Shown: piece after piece, positions 9,188 through 18,570 of the stretch
Numbering within the stretch: the first letter of the stretch is position 1
Layout: the number at the start of each line of letters is the position of its first letter
From: Microbispora bryophytorum
Lineage (GTDB): Bacteria > Actinomycetota > Actinomycetes > Streptosporangiales > Streptosporangiaceae
NCBI RefSeq assembly: GCF_006874465.1
Contig: NZ_VIRL01000025.1
Location: 48,107 to 112,106, forward strand
DNA length: 64,000 nt
Reading direction: 5' to 3'
Program-made: the position numbers and the translations under genes
Notes under the pieces: generated by a model
What the model was told of the DNA's origin: nothing
The model's database searches: none
Seen by the model: only the letters and a program-made list of their open reading frames with translations

Positions 9188-9955
9188 ATGAGTCGAAGCG
9201 GAGTGCTCGCGGACCGGGTGGCTGTCATCACCGGGTCCGGCCAGGGCATCGGAAGAGAGTTCGCGCAGGCGTTCGCCGCGGCCGGCGCCGCCGTCGTGGT
9301 CGCCGACCTCGACGGCGAGAACGCCGAAAAGGTGGCGGCGCAGCTGCGCGAGGGGGGCGCTCAGGCGCTCGGGCTCGGGGTCGACGTCTCCGACGAGACC
9401 GCCGTCACGCGCATGGTCGAGGCGACCGTCGCCGAGTTCGGGCGCATCGACGTGCTCGTCAACGGTGCGGCGATGTTCTCCACCCTCACCATGAAGCCGT
9501 TCGAGGAGATCGGCGCCGACGAGTGGCGCAAGGTGATCGACGTCAACATCAACGGCGTCTTCCTGTGCTGCCGCGCCGTCAGCGCGACGATGCGGGCCCA
9601 GGGCTCCGGCACGATCGTCAACATCTCCTCCTCGACCGTGCTCGGCGGGCGCCCGAACTACCTGCACTACGTGACGTCCAAGGCCGCGGTCGTCGGCATG
9701 ACCCGCTCGCTCGCCCGCGAGCTCGGGCCCGCCGGGATCAACGTCAACGTGATCATGCCCGGCTCCGTGGAGACCGGGATCCCGCGGGACTCCGCCCGCC
9801 CCGAGGCCGTCGACCAGATCATCGGCAACCAGGCGCTGAAGCGCCGGATCGTCTCCGCCGACATCGCCGGTGCGGCCGTCTTCCTCGCCTCGGACGCAGC
9901 CTCGATGATCACCGGCCAGAGCCTGGTCGTCGACGGAGGGATGAACTTCCTGTGA
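9188..9955 (+). CDS. SDR-family oxidoreductase
   Basis: 255-aa classical SDR: ITGSGQGIGREFA, VLVNGAAMF (NGAA in place of NNAG), ISSSTVLGGRPNYLHYVTSKAA (Ser, Tyr, Lys in order) and GQSLVVDGGMNFL. The ATG at 9188 has GGAAGGGA 6 nt upstream. It is coupled by GTGA to the decarboxylase-like gene, so the two products probably act on linked intermediates. Confidence 0.87.
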   Translation: MSRSGVLADRVAVITGSGQGIGREFAQAFAAAGAAVVVADLDGENAEKVAAQLREGGAQALGLGVDVSDETAVTRMVEATVAEFGRIDVLVNGAAMFSTLTMKPFEEIGADEWRKVIDVNINGVFLCCRAVSATMRAQGSGTIVNISSSTVLGGRPNYLHYVTSKAAVVGMTRSLARELGPAGINVNVIMPGSVETGIPRDSARPEAVDQIIGNQALKRRIVSADIAGAAVFLASDAASMITGQSLVVDGGMNFL

Positions 9956-10944
9956 GCCGCAACATCGACCTGACCCTTGCCATCAACGACTCCGACCAGG
10001 TCCGCGACCTGGCCTCGGGCAAGGTCACCGTCAACGGAGTGGACCTGCGGGTCACCTACCACGAGGTGGAGGAGATCTTCTTCCGCTTCACCAAGTTCCG
10101 CGAGTGGGAGATCAGCGAGATGTCGCTGGGCAAGTACTGCTCGCTGCGCGGCGCCGGAGACGACTCCGTCGTGGGCCTGCCCGTCTTCCCCTCCCGCTCG
10201 TTCCGCCACTCCGGCATCTACGTGCGCGCCGACGGTCCGGTCGACGACCCGACCGCGCTGGCGGGTGCGCGGATCGGCTTCCCGGAGTGGACCGTGACCG
10301 CCACGGTCTACCAGCGCGCGCTCCTGCAGCACGAGTTCGGCCTCGACCTCACCGCGATCGACTGGGTCCAGGGCGGCATCAACGAACCGGGCCGGATCGA
10401 GACCCTGCCGGTCGGGCTTCCCGACGGCATCACCGTGCGGGCGGAGCGCGAGCGCTCCCTCAACCAGATGCTGATCGACGGCGACCTGGACGCGGTGATC
10501 GTGCCGCACACCCCCGACGCCGCGGCCGACGGCTCCGGGCGGGTGGTCCAGCTCTTCTCCGACGTGTACTCCGTCGAGCGGGAGTACTACCGGCGGACGG
10601 GGATCTTCCCGATCATGCACGTGCTGGTCACCCGCAAGGACGTGTTCGAACGCCACCCGTGGATCGGGCCGAACCTGGTCACCGCCTTCACGCAGGCCAA
10701 GGACAACAGCATCGCCCGGATGCTCAGCGGCACCGCCCCGCACGTGCCGGTGCCGTGGGCGCCGATCACGGCCGCTATCGCGGCCGACGTCTTCGGCGGC
10801 GACATGTGGCCCTACGGGGTCGAGGCCAACCGCACGACACTCGAGGCCTTCACCACCTATGCCGCCGAGCAGAGCCTGACCCCCGCCAAGCTGGCGGTCG
10901 CGGACCTTTTCCCCGCCTCGGTGATGCAGAGCCACGTGATCTGA
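9952..10944 (+). CDS. 4,5-dihydroxyphthalate decarboxylase-like protein
   Basis: 330 aa, starting at a GTG that overlaps the SDR stop. The sequence (LTLAINDSDQVRDLASGKV, EMSLGKYCSLR, VGLPVFPSRSFRHSGIYV, ARIGFPEWTVTATVYQRALL) matches the family annotated as 4,5-dihydroxyphthalate decarboxylase, which has a periplasmic-binding-protein fold but no signal peptide, as here. In phthalate degradation it yields protocatechuate. No phthalate dioxygenase lies in this window, so the substrate may be a related aromatic diacid or enoate; a cytoplasmic binding role is also possible. Confidence 0.75.
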   Translation: MSRNIDLTLAINDSDQVRDLASGKVTVNGVDLRVTYHEVEEIFFRFTKFREWEISEMSLGKYCSLRGAGDDSVVGLPVFPSRSFRHSGIYVRADGPVDDPTALAGARIGFPEWTVTATVYQRALLQHEFGLDLTAIDWVQGGINEPGRIETLPVGLPDGITVRAERERSLNQMLIDGDLDAVIVPHTPDAAADGSGRVVQLFSDVYSVEREYYRRTGIFPIMHVLVTRKDVFERHPWIGPNLVTAFTQAKDNSIARMLSGTAPHVPVPWAPITAAIAADVFGGDMWPYGVEANRTTLEAFTTYAAEQSLTPAKLAVADLFPASVMQSHVI

Positions 10945-10955
10945 TCGTTCGCGGG

Positions 10956-10993
10956 AACGACGACGGGGCCGCCCGAGGGGACCCGTCGTCGTT
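10956..10993. terminator. Hairpin terminator between convergent genes
   Basis: AACGACGACGGG (10956-10967) pairs perfectly with CCCGTCGTCGTT (10982-10993) around a 14-nt loop, in the short gap between the convergent decarboxylase-like and OYE-like genes. Confidence 0.7.
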
Positions 10994-11027
10994 TCCTGGG
11001 CGCGCGCCGAGGCGGAGGTCGCGCGGG

Positions 11028-13007
11028 TCAGATCATCGCGCCGAAGCGCCGGCCCTCCAGCACCGCGTGGGTGATCCGCCGCGGAGCCAGGGCGTCACCG
11101 ATGACGTACGTCTCGCCCTCGTCGCCGGCCGGGACCGGGTTGGCCACCCGGCCGATCGCGGTGACGACCGCGCCGGCCGGGATCTCCCCGGCCGCGCCGC
11201 TGAAGACCTGCTCGGTGTGCACCACGCCCTTGCTCCACGCGGTCACCGCGGTCATCGACACGAACTCCACCCCCAGCTTCGAGAGCCGGGACAGCAGCCC
11301 GCTCAGCGAACGAGGCTCGACGTCCTCACCGTGCGCGTGACGCTCGGTGAGCAGCCACACCCGCCAGCCCTCACCGGCCAGCAGTTCTGCGGCGATGAAC
11401 GGCTCGAGATGCGTCTCGGGACCGCCCACGACGACCACGGGCCCGTCGGCCGCGGGCCGCCGGCCGGACAGCAGGTCGGAGGTCGTCAGCACCGGGGCGT
11501 CGGCCGGGAACGGCGCGGTCAGCGGCTCCGCGCCGACCGCCCAGATCACCTTGTCGGGGGCGAGCTCGGCGAGGGTCTCCTCGTTCACCTCCGTGCCCGG
11601 CCGGAAGTCGACACCGGCCGCCCGGACCCGGCGTTCGAGCTGGTCGACCAGCGCCGACCACTCCACCACCATGGGGGACGACACCAGGCGCCGCAGCGTG
11701 CCGCCCACGGCGTCCTCGCGGTCGAGGAGGATCACCTCGTGCCCGCGCTCGGCCGCCTTCGCCGCGGCGGTCGCCCCGGCAGGCCCGGCACCGACCACGA
11801 CGATCCGCTTGGGCGACTCCGGCACCGGGCCGTCGTGGAATCCCTCGCGGCCCGCGTCCGGGTTGACCGGGCACGACAGCGGGACCCGCACGCACTCGTT
11901 GCAGCCGATGCAGGTGGCGATCTCCTCACCGCGACCCGAGATCGCCTTGGCGGCGAAGTCCGGGTCGGCGATATAGGCCCGCGCGGCGCCGATCAGGTCG
12001 GCGTCGCCCCGCTCGAGGATCTCCCGCGCGAACGCGGCGGTGGTGATCCGGCCGGTCACCAGGAGCGGCCGCTCGAGGCCGGCCTCGGCCAGCGCGGTGC
12101 GGATCGTCCGGGCACCGTCGACGGCGGGACCGTGCGCGGTGAGCCAGGGACTGGTGTACGGCGTGCTCGGCCGGCCGTTGCGCAGCCCGTTGTGGTTGCC
12201 GATCGAGACCGACAGATAGTCGAGGTACGGCGCGACGTCGCAGGCGATCCTCGCCGACATCTGCGCGGTGAGCCCGCCCTCGATCTCCTCGCTGACCTGC
12301 AGCCGCAGCCCGAGCAGCGGCGCCGAGCCGATCCGCTCACGGATCCGTTCCAGCAGGCGCACCAGCAGGGCGGAGCCGGCGGCCCACTCGTCGGTGCGGC
12401 GGTTGTAGTACGGCGAGATGAAGCGGTTGAGCAGGTAGCCGTGACCGGCGTGCAGCTCGACCCCGTCGAACCCGTTGGCCGCGATGGAGCCCGCGTTGCC
12501 GACGTAGCCCTCGATCAGGTTGCCGATCTCGGTGCCGGTGAGCGCGTGCGGCACCGTGCCGAACTCGTCGCCGCGCAGGGCGGACGGTGCCAGCGCCGGG
12601 GAGAAGCTGTCCCAGGACCGCTCCGCGCCGGGGTGGTGGATCTGGCCGATCGCCACGGTGCCGTGCTGCCGGACCGTGTCGGCGAAGCCCGCGAAGACGT
12701 CACCGAGACCGGCGAGCAGCTTCGTCTCGTACCGCTCGTCGCGCGGGTGATACGACACGCCGTCCTGGTCACCGCGCGCGTCCTCAAGGCCCGCGACGAT
12801 GTCGGGCGGGTAGACCGGCATGCTCATCACGCCCATGCCCGCGGGCAGGATGGCCATCGCGACAGCGGCCCCTGCGCGCCGGCTCAGGTACGCCGGCAGC
12901 CGCCCCGCACCCAGGCGTCCCAGGTGCGGGGTCATCACCATCCGGTTGCGGAGGGTGCGGGAGCCGATTCGCAGAGGCTGCGCGAGCAGGTCCGCGGACG
13001 TGCTCAA
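11028..13007 (-). CDS. NADH:flavin oxidoreductase / 2,4-dienoyl-CoA reductase-like (OYE + FAD domain)
   Basis: 659 aa, the usual length of the 2,4-dienoyl-CoA reductase/trimethylamine-dehydrogenase branch. An N-terminal FMN TIM barrel (about 1-360: GFDGVELHAGHGYLLNRF, VTGRITT) is followed by a 4Fe-4S cluster segment CIGCNECVRVPLSC (about 385) and a C-terminal FAD/NAD domain with VVVGAGPAGATAA. It reduces activated C=C bonds, or runs in reverse as a dehydrogenase. It overlaps the upstream flavoprotein gene by ATGA and is the last gene of the long minus-strand unit. Confidence 0.87.
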   Translation of the reverse strand: MSTSADLLAQPLRIGSRTLRNRMVMTPHLGRLGAGRLPAYLSRRAGAAVAMAILPAGMGVMSMPVYPPDIVAGLEDARGDQDGVSYHPRDERYETKLLAGLGDVFAGFADTVRQHGTVAIGQIHHPGAERSWDSFSPALAPSALRGDEFGTVPHALTGTEIGNLIEGYVGNAGSIAANGFDGVELHAGHGYLLNRFISPYYNRRTDEWAAGSALLVRLLERIRERIGSAPLLGLRLQVSEEIEGGLTAQMSARIACDVAPYLDYLSVSIGNHNGLRNGRPSTPYTSPWLTAHGPAVDGARTIRTALAEAGLERPLLVTGRITTAAFAREILERGDADLIGAARAYIADPDFAAKAISGRGEEIATCIGCNECVRVPLSCPVNPDAGREGFHDGPVPESPKRIVVVGAGPAGATAAAKAAERGHEVILLDREDAVGGTLRRLVSSPMVVEWSALVDQLERRVRAAGVDFRPGTEVNEETLAELAPDKVIWAVGAEPLTAPFPADAPVLTTSDLLSGRRPAADGPVVVVGGPETHLEPFIAAELLAGEGWRVWLLTERHAHGEDVEPRSLSGLLSRLSKLGVEFVSMTAVTAWSKGVVHTEQVFSGAAGEIPAGAVVTAIGRVANPVPAGDEGETYVIGDALAPRRITHAVLEGRRFGAMI

Positions 13008-14617
13008 CCGGCGAGCGCCTTCGCGCTGAGGTAGCCGTAGGTCATGCCGGCCGCCAGCGTCGCGCCGGCACCGGGGTAACCGGGACCGAACGGGCTCGCG
13101 GCCACATTGCCGGCGGCGTAGAGTCCCTTGATCGTGCCGCCGTCCGCCGCCAGCACGTTGCCCGTGGTGTCGGTCTGCGGGCCGCCGTTGGTGCCCAGCG
13201 CGCCGAGGAGCACCTCGACGGCGTAGTACGGACCGTCCTCCAGCGGGCGCAGGTTGCGGTGCGGCGTTACGCGGGCGTCACCGCGGTAGGAGTCGTAGGT
13301 CGACTCGCCGCGGTGGAACTCGATGTCGACGCCGGTGGCGGCGTAGTCGTTGTATCGCTTCATCTGGTCGAGGAAGCCGTCCTTGTCGATGCCCAGCTTG
13401 TCGGCCAGTTCCTCGTAGGAGTCCGCGACCGTGAACCAGGCCGGGGCCGGCGTCTCGGGGGTCACCGTGGCCACGGAGTAGGAGTCCCGGAAGCGCTGGT
13501 CGAAAATCAGCCAGCACGGCTGGTTCGCGTACGCGTAGGCCTGCGGGTCGAAGTTCGCCAGCGCCTTTCCCATGTCGTTGTAGTTCATCGCCTCGTCGAC
13601 GAAGCGGCGGCCGGACCTGTTGACGATGATGCCGCCCGGCAGTGCCCGCAGGCTGCTGGTGGGCCGGTAGAGCGGGGCGTTGTCGTAGCTGTCGCCCATG
13701 ACGTAGATCGAGGGGCTCCACCAGGCCTGATTCATGTTGCCGAGCATCGCGCCGGCGCCCATGGCCATGAGCAGGCCGTCACCGGTGTTGTGCGGCGGGC
13801 TGGACGGAGCGGTGAGCGGTGCGCCGAGGAACTGGTCGACCAGGGTCTTGTTCCACTCGAACCCACCGCTGGCGAGGATGACGCCGCGCCGGGCGCGTAG
13901 CTCCTGCTCGACGCCCTCGTGCTCGACGACGACGCCCGCGACGGAACCGTCCGCCCCGCGGATCAGCCGCCTCGCCGGGGTGTCGGTGTGAAGCGTGACG
14001 CCCTTGCGCTGGCAGCCGTGCAGCAGGGCGCCCACGAGCGCGGCGCCCATGCCGACGATGCCCTTGCCGACCCGGTCGGCGATCAGGGCCCAGTCCCAGC
14101 GGTCGAGGGTGTCCTGGCCCCACTCGTCGACCTCGAGGCGCGTGATCGGCACGCTGCTGTGCGCCTGACGCAGCTTGGGCTTCAGGTCGCCGAGCAGGGT
14201 GGTGTCGAACAGGTCGCCCTGCAGGGTCCGGCCGCCGCCGGACATGGCGCCGGCCATGTCGGGCTGGTAGTCGGGGTGGTGCGGGTTCGCCTCGAACGAG
14301 ATGCCCGTGAGCGCGACGACCTCGTCGAGCATCGGGTTCACCGTGTCGACGAAGACCGTGTAGCGGTCCTCCTCGACGCGGCCCATCGTGATGGTCTTCA
14401 GGTACGCGAGCGCGTCCTCGCGGCTGTCCGTGCGACCGAGGTCGGCCAGCCAGCGGTTGCAGGGCGCCCAGATCGAGCCGCCGGAGACGACACTCGTGCC
14501 GCCGAAGACGCCCGCCTTCTCGACGACGGTGACGCTCAACCCGGCGTCGGCCGCGATCAGCGCGGCGGTCAGCCCGGAGGCACCGGAGCCCACGACGACG
14601 ACATCGGCTTCGTTCAT
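13004..14617 (-). CDS. FAD-dependent 3-ketosteroid-dehydrogenase/fumarate-reductase-like flavoprotein
   Basis: 537 aa. FAD motif VVVVGSGASGLTAALIAADAG, the GGTSVVSGGSIWAPCN segment seen in 3-ketosteroid delta1-dehydrogenases, and the C-terminal GLYAAGNVAASPFGPGYPGAGATLAAG. The ATG at 14617 follows GGGAGAAGAGA. The family introduces or removes C=C bonds next to a carbonyl; with the adjoining OYE-like enzyme it suggests an alicyclic or enone-containing substrate (inference). No other steroid-ring genes are present, so steroid catabolism is not shown. Confidence 0.83.
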   Translation of the reverse strand: MNEADVVVVGSGASGLTAALIAADAGLSVTVVEKAGVFGGTSVVSGGSIWAPCNRWLADLGRTDSREDALAYLKTITMGRVEEDRYTVFVDTVNPMLDEVVALTGISFEANPHHPDYQPDMAGAMSGGGRTLQGDLFDTTLLGDLKPKLRQAHSSVPITRLEVDEWGQDTLDRWDWALIADRVGKGIVGMGAALVGALLHGCQRKGVTLHTDTPARRLIRGADGSVAGVVVEHEGVEQELRARRGVILASGGFEWNKTLVDQFLGAPLTAPSSPPHNTGDGLLMAMGAGAMLGNMNQAWWSPSIYVMGDSYDNAPLYRPTSSLRALPGGIIVNRSGRRFVDEAMNYNDMGKALANFDPQAYAYANQPCWLIFDQRFRDSYSVATVTPETPAPAWFTVADSYEELADKLGIDKDGFLDQMKRYNDYAATGVDIEFHRGESTYDSYRGDARVTPHRNLRPLEDGPYYAVEVLLGALGTNGGPQTDTTGNVLAADGGTIKGLYAAGNVAASPFGPGYPGAGATLAAGMTYGYLSAKALAG

Positions 14618-14649
14618 GATGTTTCTCTTCTCCCTTGTGTCGCTGGCGG

Positions 14650-15645
14650 TCACGAGATGTGGTGGCAGGCGATGAACTGGCCGGGCCGCTTCTCCTCGAG
14701 CTGCGGTTCCTCCTGCGCGCACCGGTCGGTCGCCAGCGGGCAGCGGGTACGGAACCGGCATCCGCTCGGTGGGTTCAGCGGTGAGGGCAGGTCCTGGGCG
14801 GCCCCGTCCACGGAGGGCTTGATCCGCTCCCCCGTCACCCGGGGCACCGAGGCGAGGAGGAGCTGGGTGTAGGGGTGATGGACGGTCTCGCGGTCGAGCG
14901 CGTCCACCTCGAGCACCTCGGCGACCTTGCCGAGGTACATGACAAGGATCCGGTCGCTGATGTTCTTCACGACGCCGAGGTCGTGGGAGATGAACATCAT
15001 CGCCAGCCCGTGCTCGGCGCGGGTGCGCTTGAGCAGGTTGAGCATCTGGCTCTGGACCGAGACGTCGAGGCTGGCCAGGATCTCGTCGCAGATCAGGAGG
15101 CTGGGCCGCATCATCAGTGCCCGGGCGATCGAGACCCGCTGGCACTGGCCGCCGGACAGCTCGTGCGGGTAGCGGTTCCAGACCGTCGCGGAGTCGAGGC
15201 CGACGTCGTCGAGCAGCTCACGCGTCCGCTCCTCCAGCGCATGGCGGTCGCCGCCGCGGTGCCAGATCTCGACGCCTTCCTGGACGAGGTCCTTGACCTT
15301 GCGCCGCGGGTTCAGCGACGCCATCGGGTCCTGGAAGATCAGCTGCATCGCCACCCGGGTCTCGCGAAGCCGCTTCGCCGACAGGGTGCCGAGCTCGGTG
15401 TCGTCGAGGTTGACGACACCGCTGTTCGGGGCGGGCAGGTGCATCACGGCGCGTGCGACGGTGGACTTGCCGCAGCCGGACTCGCCGACGAACCCGACGG
15501 TCTCCCCCGGTGCGACGTCGAAGCTGACGCCGGACACGGCGTGGACGCGCCGGCCGCCCTTCGCGGGGAACTCGACCTGGAGGTCCTCGACCCGGAGCAG
15601 GGTGCTGCCGGCTTCGCGCAGGTGGGTCTTCCCTGTCCCTGCCAT
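14650..15645 (-). CDS. Oligopeptide-type ABC transporter ATP-binding protein (DppF/OppF-like)
   Basis: 331 aa. Walker A GESGCGKST, Q-loop FQDPMASLNP, signature LSGGQCQRVSIARAL, and Walker B LLICDEILASLD, where the usual EP(T/V)SALD is EILASLD. The C-terminal Cys-rich extension (CRFRTRCPLATDRC) is typical of Opp/Dpp ATPases. It starts 1 nt inside the preceding stop. With its partner it powers import through the two permeases. Confidence 0.92.
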   Translation of the reverse strand: MAGTGKTHLREAGSTLLRVEDLQVEFPAKGGRRVHAVSGVSFDVAPGETVGFVGESGCGKSTVARAVMHLPAPNSGVVNLDDTELGTLSAKRLRETRVAMQLIFQDPMASLNPRRKVKDLVQEGVEIWHRGGDRHALEERTRELLDDVGLDSATVWNRYPHELSGGQCQRVSIARALMMRPSLLICDEILASLDVSVQSQMLNLLKRTRAEHGLAMMFISHDLGVVKNISDRILVMYLGKVAEVLEVDALDRETVHHPYTQLLLASVPRVTGERIKPSVDGAAQDLPSPLNPPSGCRFRTRCPLATDRCAQEEPQLEEKRPGQFIACHHIS

Positions 15646-16655
15646 CAGATGCTCACCTCCTGCGTGCTGCGGACCGCGTCGAGCGGGTAGAAGCAGGCGG
15701 CGCCATGGGACGGGATGCCGCCGCTCTCCAGGGAGGGCTCCTCCTCCCGGCACCGGCCCTGGACGAACCGGCAACGGGGGGCGAACCGGCATCCCGGGAA
15801 CCGGTGGGCCGGGTCCGGTGGACGGCCGGGGATCGACACCAGCTCCGCCCGTGCCGGGTTCTCCAGGTGCGGTTTCGCGTCGAGCAGTGCCTGGGAGTAG
15901 GGGTGCCGCTGGTGGCGGAAGAAGTCCGACGACACGGCCTCCTCCTGGATGCGCCCGGCGTACATGACGGCGACCTTGTCGCTGCGGCCGGCCACGACAC
16001 CGAGGTCGTGGCTCACCAGGAGCATGGCCATGCCCTGCTCCTCGCACAGCATGCCGAGCAGGTCGAGGACGTGCTTCTGGACGGTCACATCGAGCGCGGT
16101 GGTCGGTTCGTCGGCGATCAGCAGCTGCGGCCGGCAGGCCAGGGCGATGGCGATGCCGACGCGCTGGCGCATGCCGCCCGAGAGCTCGTGGGGGTACTGG
16201 CCGAACCGGCGGGCCGGGTCGGGAATGCGCACGGTGTCGAGCAGCTCGATCGCGCGCCGCCTGGCCTCCTGGCGGGACAGCGACTTGTCGTGCCGGCGCA
16301 GCGTCTCGGTGATGTGGACGCCGATCAGCTTGACCGGGTTCAGGGAGCTGAGCGGGTCCTGGAAGATCATCGCGATCCTGGCGCCCAGGTACTGCGCCCG
16401 CGTCTTCTTGTCGGGGTTCGCGATGTCGACACCGTCGAAGAGCACCGACCCCGTGACCGTGGCGTTCGGCGCGGCGCTGGTGAGCCCCATGACGGTGCGT
16501 CCGAGGACGGACTTCCCGGATCCGGACTCGCCCACGATCCCGAGCGTCTGACCGCGCTCGAGGTCGAAGGAGACCCGGTCGACCGACACGACTTCGCCAC
16601 GTGAGGTGGTGAACGTCGTGGTCAGGTCACGTACGTGCAGCAACGGCCGGCTCAC
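15645..16655 (-). CDS. Oligopeptide-type ABC transporter ATP-binding protein (DppD/OppD-like)
   Basis: 336 aa. Walker A GESGSGKS, FQDPLSSLNP, LSGGMRQRVGIAIAL, Walker B LLIADEPTTALD, and the C-terminal CRFAPRCRFVQGRC Opp/Dpp extension. The GTG at 16655 overlaps the permease stop as GTGA; the frame is open further upstream, but that would overlap the permease more. Partner of the DppF-like ATPase. Confidence 0.92.
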   Translation of the reverse strand: MSRPLLHVRDLTTTFTTSRGEVVSVDRVSFDLERGQTLGIVGESGSGKSVLGRTVMGLTSAAPNATVTGSVLFDGVDIANPDKKTRAQYLGARIAMIFQDPLSSLNPVKLIGVHITETLRRHDKSLSRQEARRRAIELLDTVRIPDPARRFGQYPHELSGGMRQRVGIAIALACRPQLLIADEPTTALDVTVQKHVLDLLGMLCEEQGMAMLLVSHDLGVVAGRSDKVAVMYAGRIQEEAVSSDFFRHQRHPYSQALLDAKPHLENPARAELVSIPGRPPDPAHRFPGCRFAPRCRFVQGRCREEEPSLESGGIPSHGAACFYPLDAVRSTQEVSI

Positions 16656-17536
16656 AGCGACACCTCCCGCTTGTCCCAACGCTTGCGCATTCGCTCCCCG
16701 AGCAGGTTGAACGAGAACACGGTGAGGAACAGGACCGCCGCCGGGACGTAAACGAGGTGGGGATAGTCCTCCATCTTCCCGTTGAGTCCTTCACCGATCA
16801 TGTTGCCCCAGGTCGGCTGCGGCGGACGCAGCCCGATGCCCAGGAAGCTGAGCGAGGCCTCGGCCACGATGAGGGCCGAGACGTACACCAGGCACAGCGG
16901 CACCACCGACAGCAGCACATTGGGCATGAGCTCGCGGAACACGATCCGCGCCCGGCCGGCGCCGAGCGCCTGAGCGACGGTCACGAACTCCCGCTGGGCG
17001 AAGGCGAGGGTGTTGGCCCGCGTCACCCGGATCATGCCCGGGATGGCGACCAGCGACAGTGCCAGCGCCATGTTGAGCGCGCTCGGCCGCAGCACGGTGG
17101 CCAGGGCGATGAGCAGGATCAGGGCGGGGACCGCGAGCAGGGTGTTGGTCAGCGTGCCGATGATCCTGTCGACCGTGCCGCGCAGGTAGCCGGCGACGAC
17201 CCCGAGCGTGCCGCCGACGAACGTGCCGATGAGGACGGCGGAGATGCTCACCGCCATCGAGACGCGGGCGCCGTAGATGATGCGCGAGAGCATGTCCAGG
17301 CCGAGGGCGTTGGTGCCGAGCGGGTGGGCGCTGCCCAGCGACGGCGGTTGGTAGACCGGCTCGAGGAGGGTCTTCGCGGCGTCCTGCGCCTCCTGCAGCC
17401 CGAGCACGGGCGCGGTGATCGCGGCGAGGATGAGCACCGCCAGCCACGCGCCGCACAACCACAGCAGCAGGTCGATGCGGCGGCGACGTCCGGGCCGCGC
17501 GGTAGGCGCGAGCGCCGCGGTCTCAGGCGCCGACAC
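16652..17536 (-). CDS. ABC transporter permease (DppC/OppC-like)
   Basis: 294-aa inner-membrane permease. A cytoplasmic N-terminus (PTARPGRRRRIDLLL), a first membrane helix, the periplasmic HPLGTNALGLDMLSRIIYGAR motif of DppC proteins, and the EAA loop (EFVTVAQALGAGRARIVFRELMPN). It overlaps the DppB-like gene by 14 nt. The imported substrate is unknown. Confidence 0.92.
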   Translation of the reverse strand: MSAPETAALAPTARPGRRRRIDLLLWLCGAWLAVLILAAITAPVLGLQEAQDAAKTLLEPVYQPPSLGSAHPLGTNALGLDMLSRIIYGARVSMAVSISAVLIGTFVGGTLGVVAGYLRGTVDRIIGTLTNTLLAVPALILLIALATVLRPSALNMALALSLVAIPGMIRVTRANTLAFAQREFVTVAQALGAGRARIVFRELMPNVLLSVVPLCLVYVSALIVAEASLSFLGIGLRPPQPTWGNMIGEGLNGKMEDYPHLVYVPAAVLFLTVFSFNLLGERMRKRWDKREVSL

Positions 17537-18473
17537 GACGGATCCTCGGGTCGATGACGCTGTACATGAGGTCGACTCCGGCGTTGATCAGCACGTAGCA
17601 GGCGGCGATGACGAGCACGGCGCCCTGGATCACCGTGATGTTGCCCTGGCTGGCGGAGGAGACCACCAGCCGGCCCATCCCCGGCAGGGAGAAGAGAGTC
17701 TCGACGATCACCGTGCTGCCGATAAGCTGGGCTAAGCTGAGGCCGAGCACCGTGATCAGCGAGTACGACGACGGGCGGAACGCGTCGAAGATCATGATGC
17801 GCCACGCGGGCATGCCCTTGGCACGTGCGGAGAGCACGAAGTCCTCCTGGAGAGTTCGGACGAGATCGCCGCGCAGCACCCGGGTGAAGGTGGGGATTTC
17901 GAGCAGCGCGATCGTGATCACGGGCAGCGCAGCGTGGTAGAGATTCTGGCCGAGCCCGTCGGTGACCCCCACCCAGCCGACGCGCGGGAACAGGTGGAGC
18001 TGGTTGACCAGGAGGGCGATCAGCACCAGGCCCGAGACGAAGCTCGGCACCGACATGATGCCGAAGGTCGTGGCACTGGCCGCCCGGTCGAGCAGGCCGT
18101 CGGGGCGACGCGCCGAGATCATCGCGAGCGGGATCGACACGACCAGTGCGACGACGAGCGCGAGCACCGCGAGCTCGATACTGACCGCGAACGCGGACCC
18201 GATGAGACTGGTGACGTCCTCGTTGGGCGGCACCATGGAGGTGCCCAGGTCGCCCTGGAACACGTGGCCGAGCCACGTGAAGTACCGCTCCACCAGCGGT
18301 TCGTTGAGACCAAGCTTGTCGCGGAGCTCGGCATAGGCCTCGGGCGACTGGTTGTCGCCCAGGATCGCCACCGCCGGATCTCCCGGCATGAGCGAGGTGA
18401 GCGAGAACGTGCCCAGACTCACCAGGAACATGACCACCAGGAGCTGGGCCACCTTTCCCGCCGCAGCTTTCAT
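17523..18473 (-). CDS. ABC transporter permease (DppB/OppB-like)
   Basis: 316-aa permease: an N-terminal helix ending in LTSLMPGDPA, the LGLNEPLVERYFTWLGHVFQGDLGTS loop of DppB proteins, and the EAA loop (EDFVLSARAKGMPAWRIMIFDAFRP). GTGAGGACC lies ahead of the ATG. It follows the binding-protein gene after a hairpin that could lower its expression relative to that gene. Confidence 0.92.
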   Translation of the reverse strand: MKAAAGKVAQLLVVMFLVSLGTFSLTSLMPGDPAVAILGDNQSPEAYAELRDKLGLNEPLVERYFTWLGHVFQGDLGTSMVPPNEDVTSLIGSAFAVSIELAVLALVVALVVSIPLAMISARRPDGLLDRAASATTFGIMSVPSFVSGLVLIALLVNQLHLFPRVGWVGVTDGLGQNLYHAALPVITIALLEIPTFTRVLRGDLVRTLQEDFVLSARAKGMPAWRIMIFDAFRPSSYSLITVLGLSLAQLIGSTVIVETLFSLPGMGRLVVSSASQGNITVIQGAVLVIAACYVLINAGVDLMYSVIDPRIRRVGA

Positions 18474-18520
18474 CAGGTCCTCACCAACTTCACCTCGGCT
18501 GAACGATCGGACGGGCGGTG

Positions 18521-18550
18521 GTGCGGGGGCGGCGGACGACGCCCCCGCAC
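18521..18550 (-). terminator. Intercistronic hairpin between binding-protein and permease genes
   Basis: GTGCGGGGGC (18521-18530) pairs perfectly with GCCCCCGCAC (18541-18550) around a 10-nt loop in the 97-nt gap. Such hairpins often act as partial terminators or RNA stabilisers so that the binding protein is made in excess (general knowledge). Confidence 0.6.
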
Positions 18551-18570
18551 ACCGTGTGCATGACGCAGGG

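Noticed and set aside
10104..13034. 976-codon plus-strand frame across the decarboxylase-like and OYE-like genes
   Set aside because: Covers two real genes on different frames or strands and lacks any motif.
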